DNA from: JAWLHU01 sp041690255 | Lineage (GTDB): Bacteria > Bacillota > Sulfobacillia > Symbiobacteriales > Symbiobacteriaceae | NCBI GenBank assembly: GCA_041690255.1 | Contig: JAWLHU010000006.1 | Location: 186,001 to 250,000, forward strand | Direction: 5' to 3' | DNA length: 64,000 nucleotides | Shown: piece by piece, positions 43,602-51,296 of the stretch | Layout: each line of letters opens with the position of its first letter | How positions within the stretch are numbered: position 1 is the stretch's first letter | Made by a program: the position numbers and the translations under genes | The notes under the pieces: model-generated | Database searches by the model: none | Told to the model about the DNA's origin: nothing | The model's input: the letters and a program-made list of their open reading frames with translations, nothing else

Positions 43602-44612
43602 TCACCCCACGAGTGCTTTATGGGTCTGCCAGTCGCGCAGGTGGCTGAGCAGAGAGATCAGGTCATCGAAGTCGCTCAACCGGAGGGACTGGTCGCCATC
43701 GCTGAGCGCCAAGTCGGGGGAGGCGTGCACCTCTACCATCAACCCGTCGACACCGAGCGTTGCCGCGGCCACGGCCATAGGGATTACGAGTTCGCGAACC
43801 TTTGACCCGTGGCTCGGATCGACAATCACCGGCAGGTGTGTTAAGCTACGGAGCTTGCGTACACCGCTAAGATCCAGATGAGGTCCGTCAGATGCTTGGC
43901 TGGCGGTGATTCCCCGCTCGCACAGTACGACCTGGAAGTTGCCCTCCACGAGGATGTACTCAGCCGCTTGCAGCCACGTCGTGAGGTCTGCCCAGGGGGC
44001 ACGCTTCAGCAACACCGGCTTTCCGCTGCGACCGACCTCACGCAGCAAGGGGAAGTTCTGCATGTTACGGGCGCCGATCTGTAGCATATCAGCATACTCG
44101 GATACCAGAGCCACATCTGCTGGGCTCAGCACTTCGGTAACGAAGGGGAGCCCGGTCTTCCGGCGCGCCTCAGCGAGCAGTTCAAGCCCAGCCTTTCCAA
44201 GCCCCTGAAAGCTGTACGGTGAGGTCCTGGGCTTGAAGGCGCCGCCCCGGAGCATCTGACAGCCATTCTTCGCCAGGTGATCAGCAACGGTCAGCATCTG
44301 ATCTTGGCTCTCAACCGAGCAGGGGCCAGCAATGAGGACGGGATCTCCTGTGCCAAAAGTGACAGGCCCTACTCTCACCAGGGTACGTTTACTTGCAAAC
44401 TGGGTACTTGCCACGGGGTAAGGGAGTCTGATCACCAGGATCCGGGCGATACCAACCCTATCATTCACGTGGCGTGCCAACCAGTCCGATTGAGGGCAGA
44501 CTAGCCAGTTGCTGCCGCTATACGAAACAGCCCGACATGCTCTCATCTCTTCTGGGAACTGAGACCTGATGCTGTCCGCAGAGAAGCCAGGCGCTAACTC
44601 AAGTAGAATCAT
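43602..44612 (-). CDS. aroF: DAHP synthase with N-terminal ferredoxin-like regulatory domain
   Basis: The 336-residue enzyme is a type I-beta 3-deoxy-7-phosphoheptulonate synthase: PVLIAGPCSVES near residue 92, GGAFKPRTSPYSFQGLG, LQIGARNMQNFPLL and PVIVDPSHGS. Residues 1-75 form a divergent ferredoxin-like domain of the sort that gives Tyr/Phe feedback control in Thermotoga. It condenses PEP and erythrose-4-phosphate, the first shikimate-pathway step. A dedicated copy at the head of the operon implies that the product needs aromatic or shikimate-derived acid. I chose the ATG at 44612, 7 nt after GAGGAGGT. Confidence 0.92.
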   Translation of the reverse strand: MILLELAPGFSADSIRSQFPEEMRACRAVSYSGSNWLVCPQSDWLARHVNDRVGIARILVIRLPYPVASTQFASKRTLVRVGPVTFGTGDPVLIAGPCSVESQDQMLTVADHLAKNGCQMLRGGAFKPRTSPYSFQGLGKAGLELLAEARRKTGLPFVTEVLSPADVALVSEYADMLQIGARNMQNFPLLREVGRSGKPVLLKRAPWADLTTWLQAAEYILVEGNFQVVLCERGITASQASDGPHLDLSGVRKLRSLTHLPVIVDPSHGSKVRELVIPMAVAAATLGVDGLMVEVHASPDLALSDGDQSLRLSDFDDLISLLSHLRDWQTHKALVG

Positions 44613-44712
44613 GCGTGAACCTCCTCGACACACAAGACTTGGGTTCTCCTTCCGCCAAACCGCTAATGAACCATGTTCACCCGCACTGGTCGGTGGTCGG
44701 ATTCGTCCGGCT

Positions 44713-44726
44713 CACCACTCGTGGTG
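44713..44726 (-). promoter_or_regulatory. Short leader hairpin
   Basis: CACCACTCGTGGTG is a perfect 6-bp inverted repeat with a 2-bp centre, lying in the transcribed leader of the aroF operon. Confidence 0.35.
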
Positions 44727-44754
44727 GATAACCAAGTACCCCCTTCGCAATCAC

Positions 44755-44779
44755 ACAATAATTGGTGAAGTATTATTGT
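44755..44779. promoter_or_regulatory. AT-rich inverted repeat in the aroF operon leader
   Basis: ACAATAAT and ATTATTGT are perfect 8-bp arms around 9 bp. The site lies about 100 bp downstream of the predicted start of transcription and 143 bp before the aroF start. It is a candidate repressor-binding site; an RNA hairpin is the alternative. Confidence 0.5.
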
Positions 44780-44882
44780 CCATGCATTGACTATCTTAGA
44801 GCATCCACGTCCCTCGCTAGCTAGCTTCGCGTGAAGGCACCCAGATTCAGGTTGTTGCCAGATGATAAACACTACTGAGAAT

Positions 44883-44911
44883 ATCTTACGCATATCGTAT
44901 GGAAATTTCAA
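44883..44911 (-). promoter_or_regulatory. Promoter of the biosynthetic operon
   Basis: On the minus strand TTGAAA and TAAGAT are separated by exactly 17 bp. The expected start near 44875 gives a leader of about 260 nt. The surrounding 200 bp is clearly AT-rich compared with the host flanks. No other strong promoter is seen within the operon. Confidence 0.7.
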
Positions 44912-45107
44912 GAGGGCAAATGTGCTATTGCGGTGAATATTGATTCCTTCTGGTTCGGGTAATTTGGTGTGCATACTGCTTTCGTAGTGCATGAACAGAA
45001 CCCTTCGGCTTCATCCATTGGAGTTCATGGCACCAAGATGCTAGCCAAGGCCCCAGGGGTCACTGATAGTAGGCGGTACATGGAGGGGGCCAGAGGATCA
45101 TGTGAAA

Positions 45108-45260
45108 AGAAAAAAGACCCCTGCGAGAACACAGCGGTTGGAAACTCAGCGGCCCTAGTGGTCTGCAGGGCGCAGACGCGGAGTATGACCAGGGTGATGG
45201 GCTATCCCCGGTGGGAGTCTCCCCTACCGCCTGACCCGAGAGGTTGGCCGTCGCACCCTC
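45108..45260 (-). ncRNA. GC-rich structured segment with minus-strand T run
   Basis: Between the operon promoter and the small ORF lies a block with several hairpins (for example CGGTGGG with CCCTACCG around 45209-45229, and CTCCCC with GAGAGG). Read on the minus strand, GCAGGGGTC is followed by TTTTTTCTTTT at 45108-45118, like the end of a terminated RNA; CCCTGC near 45165 can pair with GCAGGG. I could not match it to a known riboswitch. It may be a terminator that shields the operon, a leader RNA, or part of recombination control. Confidence 0.35.
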
Positions 45261-45343
45261 GCGGATCCTGGCCAGACCAGGGTCGTCCACGACGAAACGC
45301 TGCATAGGTATGTCACACACCTTCGAGAGGAGGCCTGCTGTCG

Positions 45344-45568
45344 TTGGACATGGTGAGACAGAAGCGGCTGGAGGAGCTTCGGCGGATGTTCCATATCACC
45401 GAGTCAATGGGCAAAGCGCCGGCTAGCGACGTTGCTGCCGAGACTATTGCACTCCTCCTCAACCGGAAGCATGGGCGGCAGGTAGTGGTACGCCGCGACC
45501 ACAAGTCGATGTCGGTACAGCAGTCGATCGATGTGAGTACTCGACTTCCTCAGGGAGAGCGGCGGTAA
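45344..45568 (+). CDS. Small hypothetical protein before the recombinase
   Basis: The 74-residue basic protein has a helical N-terminus (RQKRLEELRRMF), a short ETIALLLNRKHGRQVVVRRD segment and no recognisable family. TTG at 45344 lies 10 nt after AGGAGG; an ATG 6 nt later is possible. It ends 32 nt before the recombinase gene and is probably cotranscribed with it. Its size, charge and position would suit a recombination directionality factor or a regulator, but nothing in the sequence proves this. Confidence 0.5.
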   Translation: MDMVRQKRLEELRRMFHITESMGKAPASDVAAETIALLLNRKHGRQVVVRRDHKSMSVQQSIDVSTRLPQGERR

Positions 45569-45600
45569 CGTGACCACACACCCATGAGGAGGGCCCTACT

Positions 45601-47265
45601 GTGGTGGTTACACGACTCAGTCATGGTCCGGATACGGTAAATGCCGCGATCATCGCTCGCGCGTCGACTGATCATCAGGGCGATACATGCGAGCATCAGG
45701 TCATGGCACTCAAGGCCTGGGCCAAGCACCTTGCCGGAGGATTGACAGGTGAGCGCTTTGTGATCCTCCAGCACCACATCTTCGTGGATGATGGTGTGTC
45801 CGCATGGAAGGAGTCGATTCTGGAGCGTCCGGCTGTCAAGCGATTCATCCAGGCGGTTGAGCGCCGCGAGGTCCGGTGCCTGTTCATTAAGGGGCTCTCG
45901 CGCTTCAACCGCGACGACGCCGAGGCGAAAATGTTCTTCGAGTGGTTGGATGGCAAGGGGGTCCGCGTCAAGTCCCTGGAGGAGGGGTTCGACTCCAGGG
46001 AAAAGGGTGGAGCCATGGCCATCTTCCATGTTCACAGTTTCCTGGCCCGCCTGGAGTCGGACAAGAAGTCTATCTCCGTGAAGATCGGCATGCGGGAGAA
46101 GATGAAGAAGGGGGAGTGGAAGGGCGGCATCCCGCCTTATGGGTTCCGGTACAACCCAACCACCAAGCGACTAGAGCCAATCGAGAAGCTGATTCAGGTG
46201 GTGGAGGATATCTTCTATCTGGCGGCTGACGGCAAAGGGCCCGTCTGGATCGCCCACCACCTCAACGAGACGCGTAAGTGGGCACACCTCGACCCGCGCA
46301 CATGGACAATAACGGCAATCCAGCGGATCCTGACCCGCCGGGCGTACGTGGGGGACCTCGTCTCTGGCATCCACAACTACCGGTACACCCGGACGTTGGA
46401 GACGTCCAAGTCCGGCGGCTACTTGTTTGGAAAGAAGAGGCGGACCCTGGAGTTGGCTCCTGAGGACGAGGCGATCGTCGTTCCCGATGCGCATCATGCG
46501 ATGATCTCACGGGAGCTGTTTGAGAAGGTGCAGGAGCAGTTGAGGCAGCGGAAGCTTGCCGATCCAAAGAATCGGCAGCCGCCGAACGCGCGGTATCCCC
46601 TAACCGGGATCGTCGTATGCGGCCACTGCGGCGGCCCGCTGATCCACCATGGGCGGAACTTGGAAAAGGGATATCAGTACTATACGTGTGCGAACAAGTT
46701 CCGGAAGGGTAAGGCCTTCTGTGATCAGGAGAATGTCCGGTCCGACTACCTGCATGAACTGGTGCTGCTGTTGCTGGAAGAGAAGCTTGACGAGGTTCGA
46801 AATGACCAGGTCTTTTGGGAGAAGTGGAAGGTGGTTGAACACTCCACGGCCGGACATGCGAGGCGAATGGCGGAGATCGACGCGGAGGTTCAGCAGGCGG
46901 CTGAGAACCTTGCTGACTTCCTAATCAAGAGCCCGAGCCTGACCGATTCCTTCCGGGACTTGGTTGCGGGGCGGGCCCAACAGAAGATCCAGCAACTCCA
47001 GGCCGAGAAGGTGCAGATTCAGAAGGACTTGGAGGACGGGTCTTCAGGGCAGAAGGGGCTTCTCCAGATTCAGCGAGATGTCGATGAGCTGTTCCGAAAG
47101 GGGCACCAAGGTCGGCCGGGCAGCAGCGCTGAAGAACTGCGGGAGCTGTTTCATAAGTGGGTGCATAGGATCACGCTGTACAACGTGAAGGCACCGGGAC
47201 TTCACCGGAAGAAAAAAGTCAGGATTGAGTGGAAGGTAGACCTTGGGCACGGGCCAGACAGGTAG
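45601..47265 (+). CDS. Large serine recombinase (integrase)
   Basis: The 554-residue protein has the full large-serine-recombinase order. The catalytic domain carries IIARASTDHQGD (nucleophile Ser22) and GLSRFNRDDAEAK. A recombinase domain starts near residue 175 with GGIPPYGFRYNP. A zinc ribbon near residue 335 shows CGHCGGPL then C and C further on. A long coiled-coil region (about 400-510) follows. These enzymes integrate DNA by attP x attB recombination around a 2-bp core. GTG start with GAGGAGG 9 nt upstream. It lies inside the element whose ends carry matching att sites, so it is the likely integrase. Confidence 0.93.
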   Translation: MVVTRLSHGPDTVNAAIIARASTDHQGDTCEHQVMALKAWAKHLAGGLTGERFVILQHHIFVDDGVSAWKESILERPAVKRFIQAVERREVRCLFIKGLSRFNRDDAEAKMFFEWLDGKGVRVKSLEEGFDSREKGGAMAIFHVHSFLARLESDKKSISVKIGMREKMKKGEWKGGIPPYGFRYNPTTKRLEPIEKLIQVVEDIFYLAADGKGPVWIAHHLNETRKWAHLDPRTWTITAIQRILTRRAYVGDLVSGIHNYRYTRTLETSKSGGYLFGKKRRTLELAPEDEAIVVPDAHHAMISRELFEKVQEQLRQRKLADPKNRQPPNARYPLTGIVVCGHCGGPLIHHGRNLEKGYQYYTCANKFRKGKAFCDQENVRSDYLHELVLLLLEEKLDEVRNDQVFWEKWKVVEHSTAGHARRMAEIDAEVQQAAENLADFLIKSPSLTDSFRDLVAGRAQQKIQQLQAEKVQIQKDLEDGSSGQKGLLQIQRDVDELFRKGHQGRPGSSAEELRELFHKWVHRITLYNVKAPGLHRKKKVRIEWKVDLGHGPDR

Positions 47266-47879
47266 CGCCGGGCTCGTGCCTCTCCTATTGGGCCGCGCAG
47301 GGGCGAGGACGTAACCGAGAGCCACCAGTGCGGTCAGGCTCGTACTCTCAGCGCTGAGGGCAACGAGCTGGTCCGACTCACTCGGATGAGAACAGGGTGA
47401 GGCCACAGCACCCCGTGGGCCTATTCTGCCTGATCGGGGCATCAACCATAAAAGGGGTCGGACTGGCGGGGGCGTTTTGGTCAACGTGCCCGCTAATCCG
47501 GCACTTATGGCTTGATCCCACGGATATGGTACACGATTTGAAGATAGAAGATAGATAGGTCCTGATCCGATGACAGAATAATTGACAGATCCGTATCTCA
47601 TGTCCTAGAGTTAGGGCTAACAAACCTTGCTCCGCCCCCTGCGGCCAGGGGGCGTTAGAGCACCGATCTCGGCGATGGGCGCGCGTGAGGACCCTTATGG
47701 GATCACTGTGGACATAGAGGCGTGGCGGGGGATAACCAGCGGGCGGTCCGAGATGCGGATGTTCCCCGGGAACCATCTCTTCCTGAACAACCATCTCTCG
47801 ACCATCGGACGAATCGTGCGATAGCGGGTTGCTGGATTTCAAGTTGGCTCGTTCCATATTCGACCGGGGAGGAGTCCAG
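47266..47879. other. Intergenic region between recombinase and PPTase
   Basis: About 600 bp without a convincing gene. Open frames on both strands lack ribosome sites and recognisable sequence. No att-like sequence or clear terminator was seen. Confidence 0.5.
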
Positions 47880-48659
47880 TTGGGGGTGTTCCCGCTACAA
47901 TGGGATTCGGTTCATCTCTGGAGCGTCACACTCGATCGCTCGAAGGAGGAGACGGATAGCTTTGCCGCCCTACTTTCGGAAGATGAGGCAGAGAGGGCGT
48001 CACGCTTTAGCTTCCCTATCCGTCGAAACCGCTTCATTGTTGGACGCGGGACGCTCAGAGTGATCCTGGGCCAGTACGTTGGAACCAAGCCGGCAGACCT
48101 GCGGTTCACCTATGGCCCTCAGGGCAAACCGGAACTGGTAGGGGAAGAGCTGCGGTTCAACCTCTCACACTCGGAAGGGGCGGCGCTGGTGGCCGTTGCC
48201 CGCTCCAGAAGCGTCGGCATTGATCTGGAGCGGGTAAACCAGGATGTTCAACTGGAGAGGATCGCTCGCCGCATCTGCTCGAGCCGGGAGCTCGCCGCCC
48301 TCGACCGGGTTCCCCCGGACAAGAGGCTAGAGGCCTTCTACAATGCATGGATCCGCAAGGAGGCCTTTGTCAAGGCCACAGGCAAGGGGTTTTCGCTCCC
48401 GGTCGAGCAGGTGGAGGTTTCACTCGAGCCTGGCTCACCTGCTCGCCTGCTGGGAGTACCGGCCGGTGAAGGGCCTGTCTCCCGGTGGAGTATAGCGGCC
48501 TTGAAGTTAAAGGGGGGATTCGTTGGAGCCCTCGTGGTCGAGGGCCGTGGGTGGTTTCCTGCGTTCTGTGAGGGTCCTGTCTCGTCATTCGGAACCGGAC
48601 AGGGGTTCGACGCCGGATTCCGCTTTCCTGAGACGCAAACGTCAGATCCAGCCGACTAA
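47880..48659 (+). CDS. Sfp-type 4'-phosphopantetheinyl transferase
   Basis: The 259-residue enzyme carries the three Sfp signatures: FNLSHS near residue 98, VGIDLE near residue 119 (Mg-binding Asp/Glu), and WIRKEAFVKATGKG near residue 165. It transfers phosphopantetheine from CoA to the serine of a carrier protein, here most likely the carrier at 38770-39060. I chose the TTG at 47880 because GGGGAGGAG lies 5 nt upstream; the frame is open 17 codons further, and a GTG lies 6 nt downstream. Its place inside the mobile element makes the pathway independent of host activators. Confidence 0.9.
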   Translation: MGVFPLQWDSVHLWSVTLDRSKEETDSFAALLSEDEAERASRFSFPIRRNRFIVGRGTLRVILGQYVGTKPADLRFTYGPQGKPELVGEELRFNLSHSEGAALVAVARSRSVGIDLERVNQDVQLERIARRICSSRELAALDRVPPDKRLEAFYNAWIRKEAFVKATGKGFSLPVEQVEVSLEPGSPARLLGVPAGEGPVSRWSIAALKLKGGFVGALVVEGRGWFPAFCEGPVSSFGTGQGFDAGFRFPETQTSDPAD

Positions 48660-48683
48660 TGAACTGCCGCGACAAGGTGGGCA

Positions 48684-48860
48684 TCACCCTGCATATTTTC
48701 TTTGGCACCTTGCACACGGTAGGGTTTTGGTCACATCGCAGACGGTAGCCTTCGCCGCTGGGTAGGCAGCCGCGCCGGGCGCAATGGCCAGGTCGTTCGC
48801 CCCGGCCTGTGCCCCAATAAAGGGCGAGTATGCAGCAATCGGATATCCGCCGTAATTCAC
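48684..48860 (-). CDS. Chimeric ORF: 5' part of the split host gene fused to element sequence
   Basis: In the integrated state the GTG at 48860, 6 nt after AGGAGGGGTGA, opens a 58-residue frame. Residues 1 to about 36 (MNYGGYPIAAYSPFIGAQ onward, Tyr/Ala/Pro/Gly rich) are host. The rest, encoded by the attP arm, adds CDVTKTLPCARCQRKYAG with three Cys. Bases 48753-48860 are the host part that rejoins 31291-31425 after excision. The ribosome site is among the best in the window, so the gene is expected to be translated in both states. Confidence 0.75.
   Translation of the reverse strand: MNYGGYPIAAYSPFIGAQAGANDLAIAPGAAAYPAAKATVCDVTKTLPCARCQRKYAG
48727..48775. mobile_element. attR of the serine-recombinase element
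   Basis: The inner arm TTGGTCAC (48727-48734) is the inverted partner of GTGACCAA at attL. The core ACGGTAGCnTT occupies 48742-48752, and host sequence follows. Within the core and its flank, attL and attR also share GC at the following positions, giving codon-matched sequence on both sides. Confidence 0.8.
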
Positions 48861-49023
48861 GAAGTCACCCCTCCTGTTACGGTCGTCAGGTAGACCTGCT
48901 CGACAGGATATGATACGAGGATGACCCGCGTGATGGTGACGGATTCGCCCCCGTTTCCGCTCCCAACGGGTGCAGACTGTGCTATTCTAAGGGGAAAGTT
49001 TGCATCCGGAGAGGGGAATGGCC

Positions 49024-50292
49024 ATGATGCCCGTGGGATCGGAGTTCGTCCTGTACCATCGCTGTATCGAGTCGTCGTCGGGGCAGGCAATGGCTGAGTT
49101 CCTCGCGGCCCTTCACAGCGGGCAGGGGGTCTGGAGCGCCTACCTCCACCTGGTGAGGGTGCTCTACGCCGAGGGCCCTGTCGCCGGTCCGACCGCTGAT
49201 TCCTGGCAGAACGCACTGATCCGCAAGGTCCTGCTGGATGAGAACGCCTTCACCCTGGGGGCGGCCCAGGGCCGTCTGGCCCCGGCGCTGGTGGATGCTG
49301 CCCGCCGGGACCTGCGCCTCGTGCAGCAACTCTTCCGCCTGAGTGGGGAGGAGTGCCGCAGCCGGGCCGGCGGGGCGGATCTGCCCACCTGGACCGGCTG
49401 GGTTGCCGACGAGGGGATGGGCTTCGTGCCGCCCGCCTTCCGGCAGATGGCCGAGCGGCTCGCCACCGCACCGGACTGGGCGGAGCTTGCGGGTGAGCTG
49501 ACCGAGTACCACGCCCGGCACGGCGCCGGTGTGACCAGTCAGTCCTGGTACCTGACCTGGGATGGCGCATCGCTTCAGGTGGTGGCGGACCCCGATCTGA
49601 TCGCCCTGGAGGATCTGGCCGGCCTGACCGAGCAGAAGCGGGCGCTGCTGGAGAACACTGAGCCCTTCGTGCACGGGGCGCCGGCCAACAACCTCCTGCT
49701 CTACGGACCGCGGGGCACGGGCAAGTCCTCCCTGGTGCGCGCCCTGGCCCGGCAGTACGGTGCCGAGGGGCTGCGCCTGGTGGAGGTGGGTCGGAAGCAC
49801 CTGGGCAGCATGGCCGAGCTGTTCCGACAGTTGAAGACCTACCGCCAGCGGTTCGTGGTCATGCTGGACGACCTCGCCTTCGACGCCGACGACGCCGAGT
49901 ACCGCACCTTCAAGTCGACCATGGAGGGAGCGCTGGAGCGGCGCCCGGCCAATGTCGTCCTCTATGCGACCACCAACCGGCGGCACATGATCCCCGAGCG
50001 GTGGGCCGACCGGAACACGCCCGAGGTCGCCGAGGTCCACGGGCAGGACGCCATGGAGGAGAAGCTCTCCCTCGCCGACCGCTTCGGCCGGACGATCCTC
50101 TTCCTCCGCCCCAGCCAGGAGGAGTACCTGAGCATCGTGGAGCACCTGGCGGCCCAGCGGCACCTGGCCGTAAGCCGCGAGGAGCTCCGGCAGGCCGCCG
50201 TGCGCTGGGGCCTCTGGCAGAATGCGATCTCCGGCCGCTCCGCCCGCCAGTTTGTCGATGACCTGGCGGCCCGACTCTCAACCGAGGGGTGA
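49024..50292 (+). CDS. DUF815-family AAA+ ATPase
   Basis: The 422-residue protein matches the DUF815 group of AAA+ ATPases. Walker A is YGPRGTGKSS near residue 228, Walker B is VVMLDDLAF, and ATTNRRHMIPERWADR is the family's sensor-1 region followed by LSLADRFG. The function of the family is unknown; it is common in Bacillota. I prefer the ATG at 49024, 8 nt after GGAGAGGGG; an ATG at 49018 is too close to it. The gene is divergent from the split host gene and 4 nt upstream of the WYL regulator. Confidence 0.85.
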   Translation: MMPVGSEFVLYHRCIESSSGQAMAEFLAALHSGQGVWSAYLHLVRVLYAEGPVAGPTADSWQNALIRKVLLDENAFTLGAAQGRLAPALVDAARRDLRLVQQLFRLSGEECRSRAGGADLPTWTGWVADEGMGFVPPAFRQMAERLATAPDWAELAGELTEYHARHGAGVTSQSWYLTWDGASLQVVADPDLIALEDLAGLTEQKRALLENTEPFVHGAPANNLLLYGPRGTGKSSLVRALARQYGAEGLRLVEVGRKHLGSMAELFRQLKTYRQRFVVMLDDLAFDADDAEYRTFKSTMEGALERRPANVVLYATTNRRHMIPERWADRNTPEVAEVHGQDAMEEKLSLADRFGRTILFLRPSQEEYLSIVEHLAAQRHLAVSREELRQAAVRWGLWQNAISGRSARQFVDDLAARLSTEG

Positions 50293-50296
50293 GCCG

Positions 50297-51277
50297 ATGC
50301 GTGCCGACAGGCTGCTCTCGATCCTGCTTCTGCTCCAGGCCCACCGGCGCATGACCGCCGGCGATCTGGCCCGCCGCCTGGAGGTCTCCCAGCGGACGAT
50401 CCACCGGGATATGGAGGCGCTCGCCATGGCAGGGATTCCCGTCTATGCCGAGCGGGGTGCCGGCGGCGGCTGGGCCCTGCCCGAGGGCTATGAGACGAAC
50501 CTGACCGGCCTCAACCCGCCGGAGGTCGCCTCGCTCTTTGTCAAGCCGCTCCGGGTCCTGGCCGATCTGGGTCTGGACCAGGCGGCGGAGGCGGCCATGG
50601 TCAAGCTGATCGCCGGGCTGCCGCCCCTGATCCGGCGGGACGCCGAGCACGCCCGTCAACGCTTTTACGTGGACATGTCCTCCTGGAGGGGCGGGGGCGA
50701 TCGCGTTCCCTGCCTGCCCACGCTCCAGGTGGCGGTCTGGCAGGACCGGAAGCTGAGGTTCACCTACGAGAAGAGCGATGGCTCCCTCTCCGAGCGGGTG
50801 GTCGATCCGCTCGGCCTGGTGGCCAAAGGAAACATCTGGTACCTGGTGGCGCTGGATGCGGGGACGATCAAGTCCTTCCGGGTCTCCCGGGTGAGGCAGG
50901 CCGAGGTCCTGGAGCTGCCAGCCCAGCGACCGCCCGCCTTTGACCTGATCACGCACTGGGACCAGTCCAAGGCCGACTTCGTGACCGCCCTGCCCCGCTA
51001 CGAGGCGGTGGTGCGGGTCAACCCGGCGATCCTGCGCCGCATGCGCTTCGGGCAGGACCGCATCGCCCGGGTGGGCCAGATCGACCCGCCGGACGAGACC
51101 GGCTGGCAGCGGGTGGCGCTCCGCTTTGACACGGAGGAGGAGGCTTGCGGCTACGCCCTCTCCTTCGGCCCGGATCTTGAAGTCCTGGAGCCGCCCGCCC
51201 TGCGGGAGCGGGTGGTCGAGACCGCCCGAGCGCTCCTCGATCGATACCAAGCGCAAAGGAGCCCCGCTCAACCGTGA
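50297..51277 (+). CDS. WYL-domain transcriptional regulator
   Basis: The 326-residue regulator has an N-terminal winged helix (MRADRLLSILLLLQAHRRMT, then RRLEVSQRTIHRDMEAL as recognition helix) and a central WYL domain (residues about 140-220). A WYL C-terminal extension follows. WYL domains sense ligands, often nucleotides or nucleic acid. ATG with GAGGGGTGA upstream, 4 nt after the DUF815 stop, so the two genes form an operon. It may regulate the convergent transporter or a distant target; no evidence decides. Confidence 0.88.
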   Translation: MRADRLLSILLLLQAHRRMTAGDLARRLEVSQRTIHRDMEALAMAGIPVYAERGAGGGWALPEGYETNLTGLNPPEVASLFVKPLRVLADLGLDQAAEAAMVKLIAGLPPLIRRDAEHARQRFYVDMSSWRGGGDRVPCLPTLQVAVWQDRKLRFTYEKSDGSLSERVVDPLGLVAKGNIWYLVALDAGTIKSFRVSRVRQAEVLELPAQRPPAFDLITHWDQSKADFVTALPRYEAVVRVNPAILRRMRFGQDRIARVGQIDPPDETGWQRVALRFDTEEEACGYALSFGPDLEVLEPPALRERVVETARALLDRYQAQRSPAQP

Positions 51278-51290
51278 GCAGGGCTCCTTT
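51254..51290. terminator. Bidirectional terminator
   Basis: AAAGGAGCCC and GGGCTCCTTTT with inner GCTCA/TGAGC pairing form a long hairpin with T runs on both strands. It overlaps the WYL stop codon and ends both the WYL gene and the leftward transporter operon. Confidence 0.85.
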
Positions 51291-51296
51291 TCCCAT

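Larger units (their letters stand above)
31426..48752. mobile_element. Integrative element of about 17.3 kb carrying a biosynthetic cluster
   Basis: The element is bounded by attL and attR, with a large serine recombinase and a phosphopantetheinyl transferase near the right end and a twelve-gene leftward biosynthetic operon. Rejoined inner ends give a 51-bp attP with inverted arms TTGGTCAC/GTGACCAA centred on the TT core, as expected for a large serine integrase. Rejoined outer ends give a shorter, less symmetric attB inside a small host gene. There are no capsid, tail, replication or conjugation genes, so it is not a complete prophage or ICE. Codon choice and intergenic base composition are more AT-rich than in the flanks, consistent with transfer. 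Confidence 0.82.

Noticed and set aside
44613..44880. T-box or aromatic-amino-acid attenuator before aroF
   Set aside because: No T-box consensus sequence or run of Trp/Phe/Tyr codons with a paired terminator could be found.
45120..45290. Glycine or cobalamin riboswitch
   Set aside because: Short matches to conserved strings exist, but the required P1 partner strands are missing on both orientations.
47044..47601. Minus-strand ORF after the recombinase
   Set aside because: It overlaps the recombinase 3' end, lacks a ribosome site and has no recognisable sequence.
31426..48752. Complete prophage
   Set aside because: No capsid, portal, terminase, tail or lysis genes; only a recombinase and biosynthetic cargo are present.
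48861..48990. Second small gene upstream of the split host gene (minus strand, ending GGVTS)
   Set aside because: The frame looks protein-like near its end, but it has no ATG, GTG or TTG start with a ribosome site.
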